Of a stretch of DNA of 6,642 nucleotides, positions 1 through 6,480 are shown one piece after another. The position numbers and the translations under genes were made by a program. Below the pieces are notes generated by a model. That model did no database searches, was not told where the DNA came from, and saw only the letters and a program-made list of their open reading frames with translations. Source of the DNA: JACKOF01 sp041571855 (lineage in GTDB: Bacteria > Pseudomonadota > Gammaproteobacteria > Pseudomonadales > Porticoccaceae); assembly GCA_041571855.1 (NCBI GenBank), contig JBFFTH010000113.1, positions 1-6,642 on the forward strand. Direction: 5' to 3'. Position 1 is the first letter of the stretch; each line of letters begins with the position of its first letter.

Positions 1-897
1 GAAGCGATCGGTCAGCTTATGTTCATTACCAAAGCCCTGGTGGAAGGGCGGGTTGCAGAGTACAGCGTCAAATTTCTGGGAAATGCTTTCGGCGCAATCG
101 TCGGCAATTACCTCGCCACCCACGGCGTGATAATCGAAATTCTTTCGACAGGCGAGAATGGCGGCTGCATTGTTGTCGGTGGCAGTGAATAGTGCGTCCG
201 GCAGCAGTCGCTGGGTCATAACGGAGAGATAGCCGTAGCCGCATCCCAGATCAAGAATGCTGCGCGGTGCCTCTTCAAAACGCTGCAGAAAACCCTCCAG
301 GCACGACACCAACAGGGCGCTGCCCGGGTCGATTTTGTTCCAGCCAAACAGCCCGGGCTTGCTGTAAAAGGTAACGCCTCCGCCGGCAACTTGTAACGAG
401 GGCTCCGCCCGCAGGGTCGCATATTTCTTGTCATCCAGTAATTGTGCCGCCTCGCCGCCATCACTGCGGGCGGTTACAAGGTAGAGCTCGCCCTGCTTGG
501 AAACCTGAGCCCGGTTACCATAAACCGGCTCAATTTTCTTTGCGTAGGTTTTGATGCCCTCGTTTTTACTGCCTGCCATCAACAGTTCACCGCCTTTTTT
601 CAAAAGCCCTTTGGCGTGATTGATAATGTGGTGAACCACCGGTTTTTCCTTGGAGACGCGGTAGATAACCTGGTCGAGACTGCCGGGCTCGAGGGGTGAA
701 AAGTCATAATCACTATATATTGTCTCTAGCCCATCAGCGCGGCCCTGTCGGTAGATATCAAAGCGGTTCGTCAGCACAGCGGCCCCGGCTGGTAGCGATG
801 ACAGCGGCGCATCCCGCAGGTTTTCATCGGCAATCAGCAGCAGCCGGCTGCCGGGATAGGTGTGCTGCAACAGCAGGTTAAAGGCAGGATCAGTCAT
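1..897 (-). CDS. RsmC/RlmG-type class I SAM-dependent rRNA methyltransferase, C-terminus cut off by the window edge
   Basis: I translated 299 codons from ATG at 897 down to base 1 with no stop, so the C-terminus lies outside the window. The last third is a class I methyltransferase domain: the SAM-binding loop DLGCGYG is at residues 216-222, an acidic ribose-binding position is at D241 (TATDNN), and the catalytic motif NPPFH is at 282-286. That motif is typical of enzymes that methylate N2 of guanine in ribosomal RNA. Residues 1-165 resemble the degenerate, non-catalytic N-terminal methyltransferase-like domain of this family, and PGLFGWNKIDPGSALL (181-196) matches the linker segment before the catalytic domain. 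RsmC (16S G1207) is about 340 residues, so roughly 40 are missing. The phrase FDAVLCNPPFHQ also resembles RlmG (23S G1835), but the short N-terminal part fits RsmC better. The family is clear; the exact target base is not. The start overlaps the rsuA stop by 8 bp, which suggests translational coupling. Confidence 0.88.
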   Translation of the reverse strand, partial: MTDPAFNLLLQHTYPGSRLLLIADENLRDAPLSSLPAGAAVLTNRFDIYRQGRADGLETIYSDYDFSPLEPGSLDQVIYRVSKEKPVVHHIINHAKGLLKKGGELLMAGSKNEGIKTYAKKIEPVYGNRAQVSKQGELYLVTARSDGGEAAQLLDDKKYATLRAEPSLQVAGGGVTFYSKPGLFGWNKIDPGSALLVSCLEGFLQRFEEAPRSILDLGCGYGYLSVMTQRLLPDALFTATDNNAAAILACRKNFDYHAVGGEVIADDCAESISQKFDAVLCNPPFHQGFGNEHKLTDRF

Positions 898-1591
898 GGC
901 TGCGAATACCCTCGATTTCCTGCTCCGTTAGCGGACGGTATTCGCCCGGCGCCAGTCCCCCGTCAAGCAGAATACTGCCGATTCTCTCCCGGTGCAGCGA
1001 AAGCACTTCATTGTTGACGGCGAGAAACATCCGTTTGACCTGGTGAAACTTGCCCTCACTGATTGTCAGCCTGGCGTGGTGAGGGTCAATAATCTCGAGT
1101 TCCGCCGGCAGGCAGCGCCTCTTCTCGTTTTTCAGCCAGATGCCGCGGGCAAATTTTTCCACCAGGTCCGCTGTCAGCGGAGCTGACACCTCCACCAGGT
1201 AGGTTTTCCTGCAGCCACTGCGCGGCGCTGTGATGCGATGGTTCCACTGTCCGTCGTCGGTAACCAGCAGCAGTCCGGTGGTGTCGATATCCAGGCGCCC
1301 GGCGATTTGCAGTTCATCGCTGCGGTGCTCGTAGATCAGGTCGATAGCGGTGGGGTGATCGCTGTCCTTGTTGGCGGAGACCACGCCGGCAGGTTTGTGC
1401 AACATAAAATAACGGTGGCCCGGCATGGCAATGCTGGCGCCATCGATGCAGATATTTTCTTCACCGCAGACCTGTTGTGCCGGGTTGATTGCCCGTTCGT
1501 CATCAATAGTAATCTCGCCTGCCTTAATGAGTCGTTTAACTTCTCTGCGAGAGAGGTCGGTGGCGTTGGAGAGATATTTATCTAGACGCAT
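890..1591 (-). CDS. rsuA: 16S rRNA pseudouridine(516) synthase RsuA
   Basis: The 233-residue product is close in length to E. coli RsuA (231). It begins with an S4 RNA-binding domain (about residues 1-45, MRLDKYLSN then SRREVKRLIKAG). The pseudouridine synthase domain follows, with RYFMLHKPAG at 60-69 and the catalytic motif GRLDIDTTGLLL starting at 98, in which D101 is the expected catalytic aspartate. Further family blocks are TDDGQWNHRI (111-120), KTYLVEV (129-135), LTISEGKFHQVKRMF (175-189) and HRERIG (200-205), and the C-terminal APGEYRPLTEQEI matches RsuA almost exactly. RsuA isomerises U516 of 16S rRNA during small-subunit assembly in the cytoplasm. The leader has no strong Shine-Dalgarno before ATG 1591. 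A possible own promoter lies in the gap after hemB. The gene ends 8 bp inside the downstream methyltransferase gene. The assignment is secure; the less likely alternative is a related RluE/RluB-type enzyme. Confidence 0.95.
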   Translation of the reverse strand: MRLDKYLSNATDLSRREVKRLIKAGEITIDDERAINPAQQVCGEENICIDGASIAMPGHRYFMLHKPAGVVSANKDSDHPTAIDLIYEHRSDELQIAGRLDIDTTGLLLVTDDGQWNHRITAPRSGCRKTYLVEVSAPLTADLVEKFARGIWLKNEKRRCLPAELEIIDPHHARLTISEGKFHQVKRMFLAVNNEVLSLHRERIGSILLDGGLAPGEYRPLTEQEIEGIRSHD

Positions 1592-1723
1592 AGAGTTAAC
1601 TTTATTGGCTAAAAGGCGTTATCGGCGACGGCAGTACAAGACACAAGCCGGCGACAATGTGCACGTTAGAGCTTGGTAAATCCGGCTTGCGAGCCCGCCT
1701 CTAACACCGTAATCCCTGGTGCA
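1592..1723 (-). other. hemB-rsuA intergenic region with interleaved inverted repeats
   Basis: This 132-bp gap holds no open frame I would call a gene. It contains two perfect inverted repeats whose arms interleave. The arms CAAGCCGG (1644-1651) and CCGGCTTG (1682-1689) are 8 bp each; GTTAGAG (1665-1671) and CTCTAAC (1699-1705) are 7 bp each. A small GGCT/AGCC hairpin (1684-1687 with 1692-1695) and the palindrome GTGCAC (1659-1664) sit among them. No run of T follows the stems on the minus strand, so this is not a standard intrinsic terminator. The repeats could protect the hemB transcript end, form alternative structures, or be chance. Confidence 0.5.
1618..1646 (-). promoter_or_regulatory. 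Candidate sigma-70 promoter for rsuA
   Basis: Reading the minus strand, TTGTGT (1641-1646) and GATAAC (1618-1623) are separated by 17 bp. They match the -35 consensus at 3 of 6 positions and the -10 consensus at 4 of 6. Transcription would start near 1611, giving a leader of about 20 nt. It is a weak match, and rsuA could instead be read through from hemB. Confidence 0.3.
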
Positions 1724-2734
1724 TTAGCCATTCAGCAATAAAGCGGCTTCTTTGGCGAAATAGGTAAGAATGCCGTCCGCTCCGGCGCGCTTGAAGGCCA
1801 GCAGCGATTCCAGGATAACCTGTTCGCGATCGAGCCAGCCATTCTCAAAAGCAGCGCAATGCATGGCGTATTCGCCGCTCACCTGGTAGACAAAGGTGGG
1901 CGCTTGCAATTCCTCTTTTACCCTGCGAACAATATCCAGGTAGGGCATACCGGGCTTCACCATGATCATATCGGCGCCTTCGGCGAGATCGAGCGCACAC
2001 TCGTGGAGGGCTTCATCGCTGTTGGCCGGATCCATCTGGTAGGTTTTCTTGTCCCCGCCCTTGATGTTGGCAGCCGAGCCGACCGCATCGCGAAAGGGGC
2101 CGTAATAGCTGGAGGCGTACTTGGCCGAATAGGCGAGCATCTTTACATTGACGTGGCCGGCATCCTCCAGTGCCTTTCGAATTGAACCGATGCGGCCGTC
2201 CATCATGTCCGAGGGTGCCACGACATCGGCGCCGGCCCTGGCGTGACTCAGAGCCTGCCGCACCAGGGCTTCCACGGTAATGTCATTCTGGACATAGCCG
2301 GTATCATCGATAATGCCGTCCTGGCCGTGGGTGGTGAACGGGTCCAGCGCCACATCAGTAATAACCCCGAGTTCCGGAAGCGCCTTTTTCAGCGACCTCA
2401 CGGCTCGCTGCGCCAGGCCGTTGTCGTTGTAGGCCTCCTCTGCCATTAGGGATTTCTTTTCCTGCGGCGTTACCGGAAACAGGGCAACCGCCGGGATGCC
2501 GAGACCGGCCAGTGACTTGGCCTCTGCTACCAGCAGATCGACGGAGAGGCGTTCAATACCCGGCATGGACTCAACTTGCTCGCGCCGATTTTCCCCTTCC
2601 AATACAAACATCGGGTAGATCAGGTCGTCGGTGGTGAGCCTGTTTTCGCGCACCAGTCTGCGTGAAAAATCGTCGCTGCGATTGCGTCGAAGTCTTGTCA
2701 GCGGGAATGGACCGCGGGAATCCGTAAAGGGCAT
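1724..2734 (-). CDS. hemB: Delta-aminolevulinic acid dehydratase (porphobilinogen synthase), Mg-type
   Basis: The 336-residue product condenses two 5-aminolevulinate molecules into porphobilinogen in the cytoplasm, the step after HemL. The two Schiff-base lysines are visible: K205 in AYSAKYASSYYGPFRDA and K260 in MIMVKPGMPYLD, the same numbers as in the Pseudomonas aeruginosa enzyme. The N-terminal arm PLTRLRRNRSDDFSRRLVRE supports the octamer in this family. At 128-140 the segment VALDPFTTHGQDG replaces the three-cysteine zinc site of zinc-dependent forms (DVCLCEYTDHGHCG type) with Asp/Thr, so this should be the magnesium-dependent class; the only cysteines are C246 and C293. QMDPANSDEALHE and FVYQVSGEYAM are intact. 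The ATG start fits the family N-terminus and has AGGAAG (2743-2748 on the minus strand) 8 nt upstream. The gene follows hemL by 81 bp on the same strand. The length and all key residues are normal. Confidence 0.98.
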   Translation of the reverse strand: MPFTDSRGPFPLTRLRRNRSDDFSRRLVRENRLTTDDLIYPMFVLEGENRREQVESMPGIERLSVDLLVAEAKSLAGLGIPAVALFPVTPQEKKSLMAEEAYNDNGLAQRAVRSLKKALPELGVITDVALDPFTTHGQDGIIDDTGYVQNDITVEALVRQALSHARAGADVVAPSDMMDGRIGSIRKALEDAGHVNVKMLAYSAKYASSYYGPFRDAVGSAANIKGGDKKTYQMDPANSDEALHECALDLAEGADMIMVKPGMPYLDIVRRVKEELQAPTFVYQVSGEYAMHCAAFENGWLDREQVILESLLAFKRAGADGILTYFAKEAALLLNG

Positions 2735-2770
2735 GGTTCCTTCTTCCTGTTCAAAAGTCTGTGGGCGCTA

Positions 2771-2799
2771 ATCATACGGTGAAAGCGAACCTGCAAAAA
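2771..2799 (-). promoter_or_regulatory. Candidate promoter between hemL and hemB
   Basis: On the minus strand TATGAT (2771-2776) matches the -10 consensus at 5 of 6 positions. The hexamer at 17-bp spacing is TTTTTG (2794-2799), a poor -35. TTGCAG (2791-2796) is a better -35 by sequence, but its spacing is only 14 bp. HemB may therefore have its own weak or activator-dependent promoter, or be co-transcribed with hemL. Confidence 0.3.
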
Positions 2800-2815
2800 G
2801 GTTTGGCGCCAGTTC

Positions 2816-4096
2816 CTAGAGCCGGTTCAATACCCGCTCCGCAGCATCCAGAGTGAACTGGATGTCAGTTTCGGTATGTGCCGCCGACATAAAGCCCGCC
2901 TCATAGGATGCCGGTGCCAGGTAGACGCCTTCCTGCAGCATGCCGTGGAAGAATTTGCCAAAGCGCTCTGTATCGCAGGCCATCACTTGCTGGTAGTTGT
3001 TAACAGTTTCAGCCGCAGTGAAGAAAATGCCGAACATGGTGCCGATATGATTGGTGGTGAACGGAATGCCGGCATCATCTGCGCGTTCCTGCAGGCCAGC
3101 CATCAGCGCCGAGGTTTTTTCAAAGATGGGCTCATAGAAGCCGGTTTGCGAAACCAGGTTGAGAGTGGTCAGGCCCGCAGTCATGGCGACCGGGTTGCCG
3201 GACAGGGTCCCCGCCTGGTAGATAGGTCCCAGTGGCGCAATCTGCTGCATGATTTCACGCTTGCCGCCAAAGGCGCCGACCGGCATGCCGCCGCCGATTA
3301 CCTTGCCGAGGCAGATCAAATCGGCATCAATATGAAAGTGGCCGGTCGCCCCCTGTGGGCCGACGCGGAATCCGGTCATGACTTCATCGATAATCAGCAC
3401 TGAACCGTATTCACTGCATTGCTCGCGCAGGGTTTCAAGAAAACCCGGCAGCGGCGGGATGCAACTCATATTCCCCGCCACTGGCTCGACGATAACGCAG
3501 GCAACCTGGTCGCCGATCTCGGCAAACGCCTCTCTCACCGAGTCAATATCGTTGTAGGTGAGGGTGATGGTGTGGTCTGCCAGCGCCGCGGGAACCCCGG
3601 GAGAACTGGGTACGCCCAGTGTCAGTGCACCAGAGCCGGCTTTGACCAGCAGTGAATCCGAGTGGCCGTGATAACAGCCTTCGAACTTGATGATCTTGTC
3701 GCGACCGGTGTAACCCCGTGCAAGCCGGATTGCAGACATCGTGGCCTCGGTGCCGGAGTTCACCATGCGCACCATCTCGAGCCCGGGCACCAGTTCGCAG
3801 AGCCGGTCCGCCAGCTGGATCTCCAGTTCGGTCGGGGCGCCAAAGGTCAGGCCCTTTTCCAGCTGGTGACGAATGGCATCCAGCACATAGGGGTGGTTGT
3901 GGCCCAGAATCATCGGTCCCCAGGATTGCACGTAATCCACATAGCGCCTGCCATCGGCATCGTAGAGATAGGCGCCCTGTGCGCTGTCAAAAAATATCGG
4001 GGTGCCGCCGACGGCCTTGAAGGCGCGCACGGGTGAATTGACACCGCCGGGAATATGGTTTTGTGCCGCCTGGAAAAGTTGCTCTGATTTTTGCAT
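2816..4096 (-). CDS. hemL: Glutamate-1-semialdehyde 2,1-aminomutase
   Basis: The 426-residue product is a PLP-dependent class III aminotransferase-fold enzyme. It moves the amino group of glutamate-1-semialdehyde (the product of HemA) to give 5-aminolevulinate, the first committed tetrapyrrole precursor of the C5 pathway. The N-terminus KSEQLFQAAQNHIPGGVNSPVRAF matches the family from residue 3, which fixes the ATG start. PLP-binding blocks are MVNSGTEATMSAIRLARGYTGR (from 111), CYHGHSD (141-147), IIDEVMTGFR (235-244, with D237 expected to contact the pyridine nitrogen) and LGKVIGGGMPVGAFGGK (from 263), in which K265 is the expected Schiff-base lysine. The length equals that of E. coli HemL. 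The Shine-Dalgarno is weak (TAGG just upstream). The gene is upstream of hemB, which uses its product. A GC-rich 176-bp gap with a candidate -10 box precedes it. Nothing is missing or truncated. Confidence 0.98.
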   Translation of the reverse strand: MQKSEQLFQAAQNHIPGGVNSPVRAFKAVGGTPIFFDSAQGAYLYDADGRRYVDYVQSWGPMILGHNHPYVLDAIRHQLEKGLTFGAPTELEIQLADRLCELVPGLEMVRMVNSGTEATMSAIRLARGYTGRDKIIKFEGCYHGHSDSLLVKAGSGALTLGVPSSPGVPAALADHTITLTYNDIDSVREAFAEIGDQVACVIVEPVAGNMSCIPPLPGFLETLREQCSEYGSVLIIDEVMTGFRVGPQGATGHFHIDADLICLGKVIGGGMPVGAFGGKREIMQQIAPLGPIYQAGTLSGNPVAMTAGLTTLNLVSQTGFYEPIFEKTSALMAGLQERADDAGIPFTTNHIGTMFGIFFTAAETVNNYQQVMACDTERFGKFFHGMLQEGVYLAPASYEAGFMSAAHTETDIQFTLDAAERVLNRL

Positions 4097-4272
4097 CGCC
4101 TATGGGATCCGGTTGCTGCTGAAAGTCGGCCATTATCGCCAAATGTGAAAGAAAGTGCATCAGCAGTAGCGGAAATGACTGTGCGCTAGCGGAGGTGAGT
4201 AGGCGACCGCATGCGGCACTGTGGGCGCAGCGCGAAGCAGGGGGTCTGCAAATTTGCGGGCCGGTGTTCGAA
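4097..4272 (-). other. hemL upstream region: short palindromes and a direct repeat, no gene seen
   Basis: This 176-bp gap between the slipin stop and hemL has no credible coding frame. It contains the palindromes CCGCATGCGG (4207-4216), GCAAATTTGC (4248-4257) and GTTCGAAC (4266-4273, overlapping the slipin stop). It also holds a direct repeat TAGCGGA at 4167-4173 and 4187-4193, spaced 20 bp start to start (about two helical turns). None is followed by a T-run on the minus strand, so I do not call a terminator. The repeats could be protein-binding sites controlling hemL, but they match no operator I know. Confidence 0.4.
4132..4137 (-). promoter_or_regulatory. Candidate -10 box for hemL
   Basis: On the minus strand GATAAT matches the -10 consensus at 5 of 6 positions. 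It would place the start of transcription near 4125, about 30 nt before the hemL ATG. No hexamer resembling TTGACA occurs at 16-18 bp upstream, so this promoter would be weak or need an activator. Confidence 0.35.
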
Positions 4273-5040
4273 CTATTCTTCCTTTTTGGCGGCGTCCGAC
4301 CGTTCCGTCAATCCTTGCAGGATGTCCATCGGCACCGGGAAAATGATGGTTGAGCTCTTTTCCCCGGCTACTTCCGTCAGCGTTTGCAGATACCTCAGTT
4401 GCAGGGCCTGGGGCTGTTTGGCCAGTTGTCTGGCGGCGCTTAGCAGCATTTCGGCAGCTTCCTGTTCCCCCTTTGCATGAATGACCTTTGCGCGCCTGGT
4501 CCGCTCTTCTTCTGCCTGTTTGGCAATTGCGCGAATCATGCTTTCGTCCAGATCTACGTGTTTGATTTCGACATTGGCGACCTTGATACCCCAGGCGTCG
4601 GTCTGTTTATCGAGGATTTCCTGAATATCGGCATTCAATTTGTCCCGTGAGGAGAGCATGGTATCCAGTTCGTGCTGGCCCAGTACCGAGCGCAGGGTGG
4701 TCTGGGATAGCTGGCTGGTGGCCTCGAGGTAATTTTCTACCTGGATAATGGCCGGTTCCGGGTCAACGACCCGCAGGTAAATGACAGCGTTCACTTTCAC
4801 AGAAACGTTGTCCCGGGAGATCACATCCTGGGTAGGGACATCCATCACAACGGTGCGAAGGTCGACGCGAACCATTTGCTGGATCACCGGGATGACGATG
4901 ATCAGCCCCGGTCCCTTGACCTTGTAAAAACGGCCCAGCATAAAAATAACGCCGCGCTCGTATTCCCTGAGAATGCGGAAGGTAGAAATGACCAGCATTG
5001 CCAGCAGAAGAACAAAAGTTGCGTTGAAGTAGAGGCTCAT
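4273..5040 (-). CDS. Slipin: stomatin-like SPFH-domain membrane protein, partner of NfeD
   Basis: The 255-residue product has a short hydrophobic N-terminal anchor (about 7-21), then an SPFH/prohibitin domain (about 24-185). Family hallmarks are REYERGVIFMLGRF (25-38), GPGLIIVIPVIQ (43-54), VDLRTVVMDVPTQDVISRDNVSV (from 59), DAVIYLRV-like NAVIYLRV (84-91) and LRSVLGQHELDTMLSSRD (116-133). A charged helical stretch, likely coiled coil, covers about 165-210 (AKQAEEERTRRAKVIHAKGEQEAAE). Such proteins oligomerise on the cytoplasmic membrane and are thought to organise membrane microdomains and membrane proteases. The gene starts 1 bp after the nfeD stop (TGA-C-ATG), with AAGGAG 7 nt before the ATG, so expression is coupled to nfeD. 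Near the C-terminus, STIIFPVPMD (230-239) resembles the peptide cleaved in archaeal PH1511 by its NfeD partner. The family is certain; the physiological role is not known from sequence. Confidence 0.95.
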   Translation of the reverse strand: MSLYFNATFVLLLAMLVISTFRILREYERGVIFMLGRFYKVKGPGLIIVIPVIQQMVRVDLRTVVMDVPTQDVISRDNVSVKVNAVIYLRVVDPEPAIIQVENYLEATSQLSQTTLRSVLGQHELDTMLSSRDKLNADIQEILDKQTDAWGIKVANVEIKHVDLDESMIRAIAKQAEEERTRRAKVIHAKGEQEAAEMLLSAARQLAKQPQALQLRYLQTLTEVAGEKSSTIIFPVPMDILQGLTERSDAAKKEE

Positions 5041-5041
5041 G

Positions 5042-6406
5042 TCATTGCTCCTTTTCTACGTTGAGGGTCAGCCCGCGGGCTTCAGTCACTCGCACCCGGT
5101 CGCCAACTTGCAGTGGCTGGCTGCATTGCACTTGCCAGTTTTCCCCCTGCAGGTGAATAAAGGGGTGGCCGTGGTCAATGGAAACAACCTCGGTGGTAAT
5201 GCCGACAAGAGGTGCAAGGCCGGAGACCAGCGGCGCATGCCGGGCGCGCCAGATCATGCCGACAACAAAAATCATCAGCAGGGCGCTCAGCGCAGTGATG
5301 GCCAGAATAATGGGCAGGGCAATCTGGAAGGCCGGAAGGTCTGTATCAATCAGCATGACTGAGCCAAAAGTGAAGGCAATAACCCCGCCAATGCCCAGAA
5401 AGCCGAAGCTGGGGCTCATGGCTTCGGCTATCATCAGCGCCAGCCCCAGCAGCATCAGGGCAAGCCCGGTATAGCTGATGGGTAATATCTGCAGGGCATA
5501 AAGGGCAATAAACAGGCAGATGCCGCCGATAACGCCAGCGATTCCGCCGCCGGGGTTGTAGAACTCCAGCACCAGGCCGTAGATGCCGATCAGCAGTAAG
5601 ATGTAGGCGACACTGGGGTCGGCGATGACAGAGAGGAACTTGTTGCGCCAGTCTGGCTGATAGTAGCGTAACGTCATGTTGTCTGTGCTCAGCGTAGTCT
5701 CGCCAGCACTGCTGCTGACCTGGCGATCATGCAACTGTCTCAGCAGGTCTTCGATATTGTCGGCAATCAGATCAATGACACCCATGTCCAGCGCCTGCCG
5801 GGAAGACAGGCTTTCCGAGCCGCGAACAGATTTTACCGCCCAGCTGACATTGCGACCGCGAAGCTCGGCCAGGCTTTGGATGTAGGCGCTGGCATCATTA
5901 ATGACTTTCCTGTCCATGGTCGAGCCGCTGGATTTGCCCGCTTTGCCGGGCTCATCCCCGGAGTCTGGCTGGCCGGAGGGTTCGGGTGTTTGCGGTGGTG
6001 TCAGCCCCGGGGCGCCGATTTGTACGGGCGTGGCAGCGCCGACGTTGGTGGCGGGAGCCATAGCTGCGATATGGCTGGCGATGAGAATATAGGTGCCGGC
6101 ACTTGCAGCTCTGGCGCCAGCGGGAGAGACGTAGGTGGCAACCGGTGTGTCGGAAGCGAGAATGGCCCGAATAATCTGGCGCATCGATTTGTCGAGGCCG
6201 CCCGGCGTGTTCATGTTGAGGATAACCAGCGCAGCTCCGGAATCATTGGCCTCATCAATACCGCGAACGACGTAGTCTGCGCTGGCCGGTCCAATAGCTC
6301 CGTCGAGGGTCAGTACATACCCTGACGGTGCCGCCGCCAGGCAAGCCGACAGCAGGCAAAGTGACATTGCAAACAAGCGGCGCAAAATGGCGACGTTTTC
6401 AAGCAC
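5042..6406 (-). CDS. NfeD-class membrane serine protease (ClpP-like domain plus NfeD membrane/OB domain)
   Basis: The 454-residue product is a full-length NfeD1b-type protein. A signal sequence (RRLFAMSLCLLSACLAAA, 9-26) leads to a ClpP-like protease domain (about 28-228). NMNTPGG (64-70) is the oxyanion-region motif, S102 in AASAGTYI is the expected nucleophile, and K167 in DRKVINDASAYI is the expected general base, forming the Ser/Lys dyad known from archaeal PH1510. Residues about 131-163 are a Pro/Gly/Ser-rich insert. Five hydrophobic segments follow (about 264-283, 288-308, 311-329, 336-354 and 361-385), and then a C-terminal OB-like NfeD domain (about 395-450). The start is GTG at 6406, because an in-frame TAG lies two codons upstream; AAGGGG stands about 10 nt before it. 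ATG 6367 (residue 14) is an alternative start but would shorten the signal sequence. Its substrate is probably the adjacent slipin or other membrane proteins; this is inferred from gene order and family. Confidence 0.93.
   Translation of the reverse strand: MLENVAILRRLFAMSLCLLSACLAAAPSGYVLTLDGAIGPASADYVVRGIDEANDSGAALVILNMNTPGGLDKSMRQIIRAILASDTPVATYVSPAGARAASAGTYILIASHIAAMAPATNVGAATPVQIGAPGLTPPQTPEPSGQPDSGDEPGKAGKSSGSTMDRKVINDASAYIQSLAELRGRNVSWAVKSVRGSESLSSRQALDMGVIDLIADNIEDLLRQLHDRQVSSSAGETTLSTDNMTLRYYQPDWRNKFLSVIADPSVAYILLLIGIYGLVLEFYNPGGGIAGVIGGICLFIALYALQILPISYTGLALMLLGLALMIAEAMSPSFGFLGIGGVIAFTFGSVMLIDTDLPAFQIALPIILAITALSALLMIFVVGMIWRARHAPLVSGLAPLVGITTEVVSIDHGHPFIHLQGENWQVQCSQPLQVGDRVRVTEARGLTLNVEKEQ
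5048..5053 (-). promoter_or_regulatory. Strong Shine-Dalgarno for the slipin gene inside the end of nfeD
   Basis: On the minus strand AAGGAG stands 7 nt before the slipin ATG at 5040 and overlaps the Lys-Glu codons at the end of nfeD. A closer ATG in another frame (5046) would stop after two codons, so ATG 5040 is the start. The layout indicates translational coupling of the pair. Confidence 0.8.
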
Positions 6407-6440
6407 CTGCTATCAGCCCCTTTCTTCACCAATTGCCTTA

Positions 6441-6468
6441 AGTATAGTTGCTCTGGATATTTTGTAAT
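6441..6468 (-). promoter_or_regulatory. Candidate sigma-70 promoter for nfeD-slipin
   Basis: On the minus strand ATTACA (6463-6468; 4 of 6 matches to TTGACA) and TATACT (6441-6446; 5 of 6 matches to TATAAT) are separated by 16 bp. They lie in the AT-rich gap after hemJ. Transcription would start near 6434, leaving a leader of about 28 nt before the GTG start. This is the best promoter match in the window. The gap shows no terminator hairpin after hemJ, so read-through from hemJ is also possible. Confidence 0.45.
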
Positions 6469-6480
6469 GTTTTGGCCGAA

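Noticed and set aside
1592..1679. A plus-strand frame running from inside rsuA into the intergenic region (1425-1679)
   Set aside because: Most of it is antisense to rsuA, and the intergenic part has no ribosome site or recognisable sequence.
2788..2803. Inverted repeat AACCT/AGGTT with a 6-nt loop after hemL, as a terminator
   Set aside because: The stem is only 5 bp and no T-run follows on the minus strand, so it is not a credible intrinsic terminator.
2876..3403. A 175-codon open frame on the plus strand inside hemL
   Set aside because: It lies wholly antisense to a fully intact hemL with all catalytic residues, has no family motif, and reflects the codon bias of the real gene.
4266..4273. 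GTTCGAAC resembling a tRNA T-loop, suggesting a tRNA remnant or attachment site
   Set aside because: The flanking bases cannot form a T-arm stem and no acceptor or anticodon arm is visible nearby.
5729..6325. A 198-codon open frame on the plus strand inside nfeD
   Set aside because: It is antisense to the protease domain of nfeD, whose motifs are intact. Its predicted product is Gly/Ala-rich with no recognisable domain.
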